Source of the DNA: Haematobacter massiliensis
GTDB taxonomy: Bacteria > Pseudomonadota > Alphaproteobacteria > Rhodobacterales > Rhodobacteraceae
Direction of reading: 5' to 3'
DNA length: 64,000 bases
Assembly (NCBI RefSeq): GCF_000740795.1
Contig: NZ_JGYG01000009.1
Span: 1 to 64,000, forward strand
Shown here: positions 25,507 through 32,790 of the stretch, in pieces
How positions within the stretch are numbered: position 1 is the first letter of the stretch
Layout of the letters: every line of letters begins with the position of its first letter
Notes under the pieces: model-generated
Told to the model about the DNA's origin: nothing
The model's input: only the letters and a program-made list of their open reading frames with translations
Database searches by the model: none
Translations under genes and position numbers: made by a program

Positions 25507-26250
25507 ATGAAAGACAACATCACATCGGCCGATGAACGGCAGCTCCGCATCGACCTTGCGGCGACCTTCCGCATCATTGCACGCTTGGGAATGCACGAAG
25601 CCGTCGCGAACCACTTCAGCGCCGCCGTTTCTCCCGACGGCCGCCAGTTCCTGCTGAACCCGAAATGGAAGCATTTCTCCACCATCAGGGCCAGCGACCT
25701 GCTCCTGCTCGATGCCGACGACCCCGCAACGGCAGAAGGCGGCCTTGTGGACCCGACGGCCTGGGCGATCCACGGCCAGATCCACAAGTCCAACCCTTCG
25801 GCGCGGGTGGTGCTGCATCTCCATCCGATCCACGCCACCACCATCGCCTGCCTGCAAAATCCCGCGATCCTGCCCATCGACCAGAACACCGCCCGCTACT
25901 TCAACCGGGTGGCCGTCGATCTGCACTACGGCGGCATGGCCGACTCGGTGGAGGAAGGCGCGCGGCTCGCGGGGCTGCTCGGCAATCATTCGCGGCTGAT
26001 GATGGGCAACCACGGGATCCTCGTCGCCTCCGACACTATCGGCGTGGCCTTTGACGATATCTACACGATGGAGCGGGCCTGTCAGATCCTCACCACCGCC
26101 TATGCCACCGGTCAGCCGCTTTCGGTGCTGTCGGACGAGGTGGCGGAGGCCACGGCGCTGGACTGGGAAGGCATCCGCGATTTCTCCATCGCGCATTTCG
26201 AGGAGATGAAGCGGATCCTCGACCGCGAAGAGCCGGACTACGCAGACTGA
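25507..26250 (+). CDS. Class II aldolase/adducin-domain protein
   Basis: A 247-residue zinc-dependent class II aldolase-like protein. HEAVANHFSAAV near residue 19 is the substrate loop, and VVLHLHPIHATTIACL near residue 101 carries the HxH zinc ligands, with a third His in LMMGNHGILVAS. Homologues cleave or decarboxylate sugar phosphates and hydroxy-acids; the substrate is not predictable here. ATG 25507 is chosen (AGGA at seven bases). An upstream ATG at 25477 is possible. It is coupled to the next gene by a TGATG junction. Confidence 0.87.
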   Translation: MKDNITSADERQLRIDLAATFRIIARLGMHEAVANHFSAAVSPDGRQFLLNPKWKHFSTIRASDLLLLDADDPATAEGGLVDPTAWAIHGQIHKSNPSARVVLHLHPIHATTIACLQNPAILPIDQNTARYFNRVAVDLHYGGMADSVEEGARLAGLLGNHSRLMMGNHGILVASDTIGVAFDDIYTMERACQILTTAYATGQPLSVLSDEVAEATALDWEGIRDFSIAHFEEMKRILDREEPDYAD

Positions 26251-27191
26251 TGACCATTCTCATCAGCGCGGATGCCGAGCGCGTGGCCACGCTCTCGGAA
26301 ATCCTCCGCCGCGAATTTCCCGGCCGTCGCGTGCTGGCCGCGCCGGAAGGCGTGATGCCCGGAGACATGGCGGCCGAGGATGTCCGCTACCTCGTCACCT
26401 ATCGTGCGCCCGCCGGCCTGCGGCGCTTGCTGCCGGCATTGCGCTGCGTCTTTTCGCTTTCCGCCGGGATCGACCAGTTCCGGCAGGACGACTTCCCCGA
26501 GCAGACGGAGCTCGTCCGTCTCGTGGATCCTGCGGTGGCGGCATCGGTGGCGGATTATGTGACCCTCTCGGTGCTGCTCATCCATCGCGACCTTCTTGCC
26601 TACATGGTGCAGAAGGCGCGGCGGCAGTGGCGGCAACTCCCGAACCCGCTGCCCTCCGAACGCCAGGTGGGTATCCTCGGCCTTGGAGAGCTGGGAAGCG
26701 CGGCTGCGGAACGGCTTCGGCCCTTCGGCTTCCGCCTGGCAGGATGGAGCAGGACACCGCGGGACGTGCCGGGCGTTGCCTCCTTCACCGGGGTGGCAGG
26801 CCTGAAGCAGATGGTGAGCAAAAGCGACATTCTCGTCTGTCTCCTGCCGCTGACAGAGGAAACCCGCGGCATCATCGACGCGGAGCTTCTGGCAGCCCTT
26901 CCCGAAGGCGCCGGCCTTGTCCACGCCGGACGCGGACCCCAGCTCGACCAGCGCGCGCTTCTCGCTGCGCTGAACGAGGGGCATCTGTCGGCGGCCGTGC
27001 TCGACGTGACGGACCCGGAGCCGCTTCCCCCGGACGACCCGCTCTGGACACATCCCCGCGTCATCCTCACACCGCATGTCGCCAGCCAGACCCGCGCAGG
27101 CAGCGCCGCGCGCACGATCGCGGAAAACATCCGCCGCGCGGAGCGCGGAGAGGCGATGATCGGAAGCGTACCGCGCGGGGTGGCGTGTTGA
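26250..27191 (+). CDS. D-2-hydroxyacid dehydrogenase (GhrA-like glyoxylate/hydroxypyruvate reductase)
   Basis: A 313-residue NAD(P)-dependent 2-hydroxyacid dehydrogenase. The nucleotide-binding turn GLGELGSAAAERL is near residue 148. The catalytic set is visible: Arg in HAGRGPQLDQ, Glu in DVTDPEPLPPDDPLW, and His in TPHVASQTR. GhrA-type enzymes reduce glyoxylate and hydroxypyruvate. Its start overlaps the stop of the aldolase gene by one base, so a product of the aldolase step may be its substrate. This is the last gene of the LLM operon. Confidence 0.9.
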   Translation: MTILISADAERVATLSEILRREFPGRRVLAAPEGVMPGDMAAEDVRYLVTYRAPAGLRRLLPALRCVFSLSAGIDQFRQDDFPEQTELVRLVDPAVAASVADYVTLSVLLIHRDLLAYMVQKARRQWRQLPNPLPSERQVGILGLGELGSAAAERLRPFGFRLAGWSRTPRDVPGVASFTGVAGLKQMVSKSDILVCLLPLTEETRGIIDAELLAALPEGAGLVHAGRGPQLDQRALLAALNEGHLSAAVLDVTDPEPLPPDDPLWTHPRVILTPHVASQTRAGSAARTIAENIRRAERGEAMIGSVPRGVAC

Positions 27192-27204
27192 TCGCCACCC
27201 AGGA

Positions 27205-27243
27205 TTAGGTAAACCCTAAGCAGGGGTGTAGAAGTTGATAATT
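27205..27243 (+). promoter_or_regulatory. Shared regulated promoter, copy 3 (Rieske oxygenase)
   Basis: TTAGG TAAA CCCTAA at 27205-27219 is the most symmetrical copy. ATAATT follows at 27238-27243, again 19 bases after CCCTA, with CGCTCCCCCCAGGCGGCG downstream. The start codon of the Rieske gene is at 27310. Confidence 0.65.
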
Positions 27244-27309
27244 CTTCGCTCCCCCCAGGCGGCGTAGGCTTTGCATCAAGGCAGGCCCTTTTGTGAAAGG
27301 CGGACACCC

Positions 27310-28461
27310 ATGACGCAGCACGATCCCGCGCTCCGACCCATCGAGGAGCTGGCCCAGAACGTGAGCCAGCCTTTTGAAAGCGCCCGCGCGATGCCGAAAT
27401 CCGTCTATACGTCGGAGGCGTTCGTCGCGCGGGAACTGGAAACGATCTTCGCCCGCGACTGGCTCTGCGCCGGGCGGGCGGACGCGTTGAAGGAGCCGGG
27501 CGACTACCTGACCATGGATATCGCGGGCGAGCCGATCATCGTGCTGCGCGACCGGGAGGGAACGCTCCGCGCGATGTCCAACGTCTGCCGCCACCGGATG
27601 TCCACGCTGCTGGAGGGGCGCGGTCGGACCCGTGCCATCGTCTGCCCCTATCACGCCTGGACCTACAACCTTGACGGCTCGCTGCGCGGCGCGCCTGCGA
27701 TGGAACTGAACGAGAGCTTCTGCAAGACCGATGTCGCGCTTCCGCAGATCCGGTGTGAGGAATGGCTGGGCTGGATCCTCGTCACACTCAACCCGGAAGC
27801 GCCCGCCCCGGCCGAGCGGCTTGCGGATGTGGAGAAGCTTGTCGGCTATCTCGACATGGGATCCTATGTGGAGACCTTTCGGGAGGAGCACCGCTGGAAC
27901 ACCAACTGGAAGGTGCTGGCGGAGAACTTCATGGAAAGCTACCATCTCCCGGTCTGCCATTCCGACACGATCGGCGGCTCGGTAAACCTGATGAAGATGA
28001 CTTGCCCTGAGGGGACGGACGCCTTCAACCACCATTTCATCCTCAAGAATGATTCGGTGCCGCTGGCGCTTGCCCATCCGTCGGACACACGGCTGCAGGG
28101 AGATGAGCGGCGGATCACCTGGCTGCTCGCCATCTATCCCGCGCTGCTCATCACGCTGACGCCGGGATATTTCTGGTATCTCTGCCTGCACCCCGACGGG
28201 CCGGATCATGTGAAGATCCTCTATGGCGGCGGCCTTTCCCCCGCATTCATGGCCGACCCGGAGGCGGAGGCGCATTTCGCAGCGTTGAAGACCCTGCTTG
28301 ACGAGGTGAACGAGGAAGACCGGGGCTGCACCGAACGCGTGTTCCGCGGCGTCTCCTCCCGCTTCGGCGCGCCGGGCTATCTGTCGCATCTGGAGCGGCC
28401 GAATTTCGAGTTCGCCCGATACATCGCTCGCCGCGTCGGCGCGTTGCCTGCCGAAAGCTGA
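27310..28461 (+). CDS. Rieske aromatic-ring-hydroxylating-type oxygenase, alpha subunit
   Basis: A 383-residue oxygenase component. The Rieske [2Fe-2S] motif CRHRMSTLL...CPYHAW (CxH-x17-CxxH) is at about residues 95-117. The mononuclear iron site ENFMESYHLPVCH is near residues 207-219. The residue that is Asp in naphthalene dioxygenase and bridges the two centres is Glu here (FMES), as in carnitine/choline/stachydrine-type oxygenases acting on quaternary amines. No beta subunit is adjacent, which fits that alpha-only class. A reductase is not visible and must be elsewhere. It has its own copy of the shared promoter and is followed by a RidA remnant. Substrate unknown; an N-methyl compound is a guess from the Glu and the polyamine-type transporter. 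Confidence 0.88.
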   Translation: MTQHDPALRPIEELAQNVSQPFESARAMPKSVYTSEAFVARELETIFARDWLCAGRADALKEPGDYLTMDIAGEPIIVLRDREGTLRAMSNVCRHRMSTLLEGRGRTRAIVCPYHAWTYNLDGSLRGAPAMELNESFCKTDVALPQIRCEEWLGWILVTLNPEAPAPAERLADVEKLVGYLDMGSYVETFREEHRWNTNWKVLAENFMESYHLPVCHSDTIGGSVNLMKMTCPEGTDAFNHHFILKNDSVPLALAHPSDTRLQGDERRITWLLAIYPALLITLTPGYFWYLCLHPDGPDHVKILYGGGLSPAFMADPEAEAHFAALKTLLDEVNEEDRGCTERVFRGVSSRFGAPGYLSHLERPNFEFARYIARRVGALPAES

Positions 28462-28527
28462 TTTTTCGACCCGCCTATTCTCGTCCCGCCGAGCCCCGGC
28501 GGACCGCCTGAAAGGCCCTAAAGGCCG

Positions 28528-28671
28528 GTGCACAAGCGCATCCGCACGTTCAACATCAGGGACACCTATCCCGAGCAGACCCCCAGCAACGATCTGTGGC
28601 CTTCGTTCCCTGGGAACAGAGGGTGTTCGTTCGCGGCCATATCGGCAAGAATCGCCTGGATATGCGCAACC
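28528..28671 (+). pseudogene. Decayed RidA-family gene fragment
   Basis: From GTG 28528 the frame reads HKRIRTFNIRDTYPEQ then NDLW, the N-terminus of a RidA/YjgF subgroup (typically RIRxFNTxDTYPEQ...NDLCQAVV). A small deletion near 28597 shifts the frame; the next frame continues AFVPWEQRVFVRGHIG, matching VFVRGQIGQDLDT of the family. After about 28671 the similarity fades, with only a possible GACDAAAKR scrap near 28752-28780. RidA proteins are imine/enamine deaminases often found beside such oxygenases, so this looks like a lost gene of the Rieske unit, 66 bases after its stop. Confidence 0.65.
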
Positions 28672-29205
28672 CGCGCGTTCACCTGGCGGCGTGGCACCGC
28701 CCTCCGCCACCTGCGCCCCCTCAGTGCGTGAGCAGGCCCTTGGCGCTTGCGACGCCGCAGCCAAGCGCAGTCATCGCTCCCGGCCATTATCCTTCCACGC
28801 GACCGTGTTGCAGTGCCACCGCTGGCATGAATTTCCACCGGCAATCGTAACCTTATCGAGCCGCTTCTCCGAGGAGGCCCCTGCCATTGTCCCGTGCGGG
28901 CAGACCCATTCAACTTGCCTATTGCGTACCTGGCGGAAAGCGAGGCGGCACCTTCGGCGCTGCCTTCCGCAGGCGCTCCGCGCAGCTTCGACGGGAAAGG
29001 GGCGCAAGGGCTAGTGAAACGCAGGGGCAATGGGAAAAACGAGCCGCGTGGGGACGGGAGTGGTGCAGAGGCGCCCCTGCTGGCGTTACGGAAGGCTTTT
29101 CCGTGGCCGTCATCGTCGACAGCCGCAGAACCGGGCCGTCTCCGCCTTCACCCCGGCTTCCGACGCGCGCTGTTGCGCTTGCCGGTACGAGGGCGATAAT
29201 TCCCC
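28672..29205. other. Intergenic stretch with no recognisable gene
   Basis: I see no coding frame with family similarity, no tandem repeats and no insertion-sequence ends here. It probably contains the worn remainder of the RidA gene on the left and the promoter of the LysR gene on the right. Several overlapping open frames exist only because of the high GC content. Confidence 0.5.
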
Positions 29206-30153
29206 ATGCGTTACACTCTTCGCCAGATCGAATATTTCATCGCCACCGCCGAGACCGGGTCGATCACCCTTGCCTCGGAGCGGGTGAACATCTCGCAGCC
29301 CTCCATTTCCACCGCCATCGCGCATCTGGAGGAGGAGCTGGGCGCCCAGCTTTTCATCCGCCGCCATGCGCAGGGCCTTTCGCTCACCCCGGCCGGGAGG
29401 GCGGTGCTGGCGGAGGCGAAGCGGCTTGTCGAGCAGGCCCAGCAACTCTACGCCGCCGCGTCCGAGGCGACAGACATGGTGCGCGGCCAGCTGAGCCTTG
29501 GCTGCATGGCGACGCTTGCCTCCATGGTGCTGCCCGAACTCAGCCATTCCTTCACGCGCGCCTTTCCGACGACCGCCATCGCACCGCTGATCGGCGATCA
29601 CGACCAGCTTCTCCGCGCGCTCGTGGACGGGGAATCGGACATAGCCATCACCTATGACCTTCTGGTTCCCGATGGTTTCGAGTTCACGCCCCTCGCCTCC
29701 CTGCCGCTGCATGCGGTGGTGGGGGAGGTGCATCCCTTCGCCACCCTGCCCGCGATCACGGTGCGCGAACTGGCAAGCGAGCCGCTTCTGCTGCTGGACC
29801 TGCCCTCCAGCCGGGAATATTTCCTGTCGATCTTCCTGCAGGCGGGACTTGACCCGGTGATCGGTGGCCGCTCCCCCTATCCGGAGATCCTGCGGACGAT
29901 GGTCGCGAACGGCTATGGCTACACGCTCGCCAATGTCCTTCCCCGGTCGGATCTCGCGATGGACGGGCGGAAGGTGGTCCGCGTCCGCATCGCGGGGGAG
30001 CCGCGGCCGATGATCCTCGGCCTTGCCACGCTCAAGGGCCGGCGGAAATCTCGGCTGGTCGAAGCTTTCGCGGAACATTGCCGCACGCATATCTCCGATT
30101 CCTATATTCCCGGAATGGTCGCGCCGCTGATGGAACGGCGGGTCCGCGCCTGA
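29206..30153 (+). CDS. LysR-family transcriptional regulator of the catabolic island
   Basis: A 315-residue LTTR. The winged helix MRYTLRQIEYFIATAETGSITLASERVNISQPSISTAIAHLEEELGAQLF occupies residues 1-50, and the rest is the periplasmic-binding-protein-like effector domain (GQLSLGCMATLASMVLPEL and onwards). It lies between the Rieske gene and the ABC transporter, both of which carry TTAGG-N4-CCCTA boxes fitting the LTTR T-N11-A rule. It is the best candidate for the regulator of all three promoters. Its own upstream region lacks a clear box, so autoregulation is not apparent. Confidence 0.9.
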   Translation: MRYTLRQIEYFIATAETGSITLASERVNISQPSISTAIAHLEEELGAQLFIRRHAQGLSLTPAGRAVLAEAKRLVEQAQQLYAAASEATDMVRGQLSLGCMATLASMVLPELSHSFTRAFPTTAIAPLIGDHDQLLRALVDGESDIAITYDLLVPDGFEFTPLASLPLHAVVGEVHPFATLPAITVRELASEPLLLLDLPSSREYFLSIFLQAGLDPVIGGRSPYPEILRTMVANGYGYTLANVLPRSDLAMDGRKVVRVRIAGEPRPMILGLATLKGRRKSRLVEAFAEHCRTHISDSYIPGMVAPLMERRVRA

Positions 30154-30296
30154 AGGCTTCCCTTGCGGAAGTGCCGCGAAAACGGGCAGGTGCGCTCATT
30201 TCGCGGCAGCGCAGCATTTGGCGCTGTCGCGAGCGGTGAGCCGTTGCTCCCCTTGCGGGCCCTATCGCCGCTTTCTCCGCCAAAAACGCCGGATGG

Positions 30297-30335
30297 ATAG
30301 GACTTCCCTAACCAAACCCGCCGGTTTTCTTAATT
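30297..30335 (+). promoter_or_regulatory. Shared regulated promoter, copy 2 (polyamine-type ABC operon)
   Basis: ATAGG ACTT CCCTAA at 30297-30311 is followed, 19 bases after CCCTA, by TTAATT (30330-30335) and ACGCCGTCGCCCCCC. The downstream part is nearly identical to promoter copy 1 (TTTTC-TAATTTAC-GCCGTCGCCCC). The first gene starts at 30391. Confidence 0.65.
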
Positions 30336-30390
30336 TACGCCGTCGCCCCCCGCGCCCATCACCAGAGGACAGCCACGACGGGAGCGAGAG

Positions 30391-31464
30391 ATGACCAGCG
30401 AATCCCCGATCCGCGCCACCCAGATCACGCCAAAGCTGCAGGCCCGCGGGCTGGGCAAGAGCTACGGAGATGTGCAGGCGCTCCGTCCCGTGGATCTGAA
30501 GGTGCAGGCGGGGGAGCTTCTGACCCTGCTCGGCCCTTCCGGCTCCGGCAAGACGACGCTCCTTCAGCTCATCGCGGGGCTGGTGGAACCGACGGATGGC
30601 CATCTCCTGATCGACGGGCGCGACATGACCCACGCCCCCGCCAGCAAACGCGACATCGGCGTGGTCTTCCAGAGCTATTCGCTTTTTCCCCATCTCACGG
30701 TGGCGGAGAACGTGTCCTTCCCGCTGCAGATGCGCAGGCTGCAGGCCGCCGAGGTCCGCCGGAAGGTCTCGGCAGCGCTGGAGATGGTCGGCCTCTCCGG
30801 CTTCGACCGCCGTTTCCCTTCCGACCTGTCGGGCGGCCAGCAGCAGCGTGTGGCGCTGGCACGGTGTCTTGTTTATGAACCCTCGCTGATCCTGATGGAC
30901 GAGTCGCTTTCCGCGCTCGACCGCAAGCTGCGCGAACAGATGCAGATCGAGATCAAGCGCATCCACCGCGAAACCGGCTCCACAATCATCTTCGTCACCC
31001 ACGATCAGGAGGAGGCGCTGGCGCTCTCCGACCGCATCTGCCTGATGCGCGAGGGGCAGATCGAGCAACTGGGGACGCCGATGGACATCTACGACGCCCC
31101 CCGTACCGAGTTCGTGGCCGACTTTATCGGCATCTCCAACATCCTGCGCGGCGAGCGGACCGGGGCCGACCGTCTGCTCACCCCCGACGGCGAGTTGCCC
31201 CTGCCCAATTCCACCGGGCGGGAGGAGCACATATCGCTCGCCGTGCGGCCCGAGTACCTCTCCGTTGTCCCTGCCGGGCAAGGGTTCCTCACCGCACGGG
31301 TGGAGGAGCGGATTTACGCAGGATCGGAAACCCGGCTCATCGTTCGCACGGCCGGGAACGCGGTGCTCACGGTGCGCAGACCGGCGGGAGCCGACCCCAT
31401 CCCGCCGGGCGAGGTGCTCTCCCTCACCTGGGATCCGGCCAATTCCCGCGTTCTCAAGGCTTAA
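30391..31464 (+). CDS. Spermidine/putrescine-type ABC transporter ATPase (PotA-like)
   Basis: A 357-residue ATPase: Walker A GPSGSGKTT near residue 50, Q-loop VVFQSYSLFPHLTV, signature LSGGQQQRVALA, Walker B ILMDESLSALD (Glu followed by Ser rather than the usual Pro) and switch FVTHDQEEAL. A C-terminal TOBE-like domain begins at about residue 245. It is the first gene of an operon with a binding protein and a fused permease under promoter copy 2. The PotA class imports polyamines and similar compounds; the ligand here is probably the island's substrate. Confidence 0.92.
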   Translation: MTSESPIRATQITPKLQARGLGKSYGDVQALRPVDLKVQAGELLTLLGPSGSGKTTLLQLIAGLVEPTDGHLLIDGRDMTHAPASKRDIGVVFQSYSLFPHLTVAENVSFPLQMRRLQAAEVRRKVSAALEMVGLSGFDRRFPSDLSGGQQQRVALARCLVYEPSLILMDESLSALDRKLREQMQIEIKRIHRETGSTIIFVTHDQEEALALSDRICLMREGQIEQLGTPMDIYDAPRTEFVADFIGISNILRGERTGADRLLTPDGELPLPNSTGREEHISLAVRPEYLSVVPAGQGFLTARVEERIYAGSETRLIVRTAGNAVLTVRRPAGADPIPPGEVLSLTWDPANSRVLKA

Positions 31465-31496
31465 GACCCATAATATTGACCCAACAGGAGTTCTCC

Positions 31497-32567
31497 ATGA
31501 CCACACTGATGAGGCCGACCCGTCGCGGGCTTCTCAAGACAGCGGCCATTGGCGCGGTGGGCCTTGCCGCCCCGGCGATCCTGCCGCGCGGCGCCCTGGC
31601 CCAGGCCAAGCGGATCACCGTCGCCGATGTCGGAGGCGCTCCCGCAGCTGCGATCAAGACGGCGTTCTGCGATCCCTTCCAGCAGGAAACCGGGATCGAG
31701 GTCATCAACGTCGCCCATGACGCAGACCCGGTCAGCCAGTTCAAGATGCTGGTCGATACCAAGACCTTTCTGTGGGACGCCTGCATGGTGACGCCCGATC
31801 ACGTCGCCCGTCTGCACGAGGCGGGGGACTATATCGAGACGTTGGGTTTTGCCCCCGAAAGCGTTGACGGCATGATCCCCGGTACGCTTACTGCCGACTG
31901 GGCCGGCTTTTCCGTCTACGGCATCATAATGGCCTACCGGAACGACAAGTTCGGCGAAAACGGGCCCAAGACCTGGGCGGATTTCTGGAATGTGGAGAAA
32001 TATCCGGGGCGGCGCGGTCTTTATCGCGGGGCTTCGGGGATGCTGGAGCTGGCGCTGCTGGCGGATGGCGTGGCGCCGCAGGATCTCTATCCGATCGACG
32101 TGGACCGGGCCTTCGCCAAGCTTGACCAGATCAAGGAACATGTCTCCGTCTGGTGGGCGAGCGGCGCCCAGAACACCCAGATCCTCCAGAACGGTGAGGT
32201 GGACATGTCCGACTCCTGGGCCGGACGCACCTTCGCCGCCATCGATGCAGGCGCGCCCGTCACCCCGGTCTGGAACGGACTTTACAACGTGGACGGCTGG
32301 TCAGTGGTGAAGGGCACGCCGCATCTGGAAGAGGTGCGCGAATTCTGCCGCTTCTGTCTCCGCCCGGATCGGCAGGGGCACTATTCCAGCATCGTGGCGA
32401 ACGGACCGACCAACAACGCGGCTTTCGAACACATGGATCCGGCCCGCGCCCACCGGATGCCGACCTTCCCCGACAATATCAGGAACCTGACCATGCTGGA
32501 CTCCGAATGGTGGACGGCGAACAACGACAAGGTGGTTGAGCGGATGGAGGAGTGGCTGCTTCTCTGA
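31497..32567 (+). CDS. Extracellular solute-binding protein, polyamine/iron (PotD-like) type
   Basis: A 356-residue periplasmic protein with a Tat signal (TRRGLLKTAAIGAVGLAAPAIL, cleavage after ALA). The mature part begins KRITVADVGGAPAAAIKTAFCDPFQQETGIEVI, the family 1/PotD-like start, with WADFWNVEKYPGRRGLYRG and GEVDMSDSWAGRT later. GGAG lies seven bases before ATG 31497; an upstream ATG at 31476 lacks support. It lies 32 bases after the ATPase gene. A strong hairpin follows its stop. Confidence 0.92.
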   Translation: MTTLMRPTRRGLLKTAAIGAVGLAAPAILPRGALAQAKRITVADVGGAPAAAIKTAFCDPFQQETGIEVINVAHDADPVSQFKMLVDTKTFLWDACMVTPDHVARLHEAGDYIETLGFAPESVDGMIPGTLTADWAGFSVYGIIMAYRNDKFGENGPKTWADFWNVEKYPGRRGLYRGASGMLELALLADGVAPQDLYPIDVDRAFAKLDQIKEHVSVWWASGAQNTQILQNGEVDMSDSWAGRTFAAIDAGAPVTPVWNGLYNVDGWSVVKGTPHLEEVREFCRFCLRPDRQGHYSSIVANGPTNNAAFEHMDPARAHRMPTFPDNIRNLTMLDSEWWTANNDKVVERMEEWLLL

Positions 32568-32587
32568 GAGGCAGGCACAGCGACATG

Positions 32588-32622
32588 GCTTCGCTCACCA
32601 CGGCTCTCGGGGTGAGCGAAGC
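32588..32622 (+). promoter_or_regulatory. Strong hairpin after the binding-protein gene
   Basis: GCTTCGCTCACC (32588-32599) pairs perfectly with GGTGAGCGAAGC (32611-32622) across an 11-base loop. It sits 20 bases after the binding-protein stop and 170 bases before the permease start, with no T-run. This is the position of mRNA-stabilising or attenuating hairpins that raise binding-protein over permease levels. Confidence 0.6.
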
Positions 32623-32676
32623 TCAATCCAGACTGCCCAATCCAGACTGCTCAATCCAGGAAGCCCGATCCAGACT
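32621..32676. repeat. Four tandem 14-base repeats
   Basis: GCTCAATCCAGACT, GCCCAATCCAGACT, GCTCAATCCAGGAA and GCCCGATCCAGACT follow one another without gaps from 32621 to 32676. They lie in the gap between the binding-protein and permease genes and overlap the last two bases of the hairpin. Confidence 0.85.
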
Positions 32677-32790
32677 AAGACATTCACGGCCTGCCGCCGG
32701 AGCCGAACATATCGGCAGCACGCAGGGACATGGCGATTGCCGCCCCCGGCGCGACAGGAGGCCGGAGCGAAGACCGAAGGAAGCCGAGAG

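Noticed and set aside
28566-29030. A minus-strand frame of 154 codons first considered as a transposase remnant
   Set aside because: No DDE or other transposase motif and no terminal repeats. The plus strand explains the left part better as a RidA fragment.
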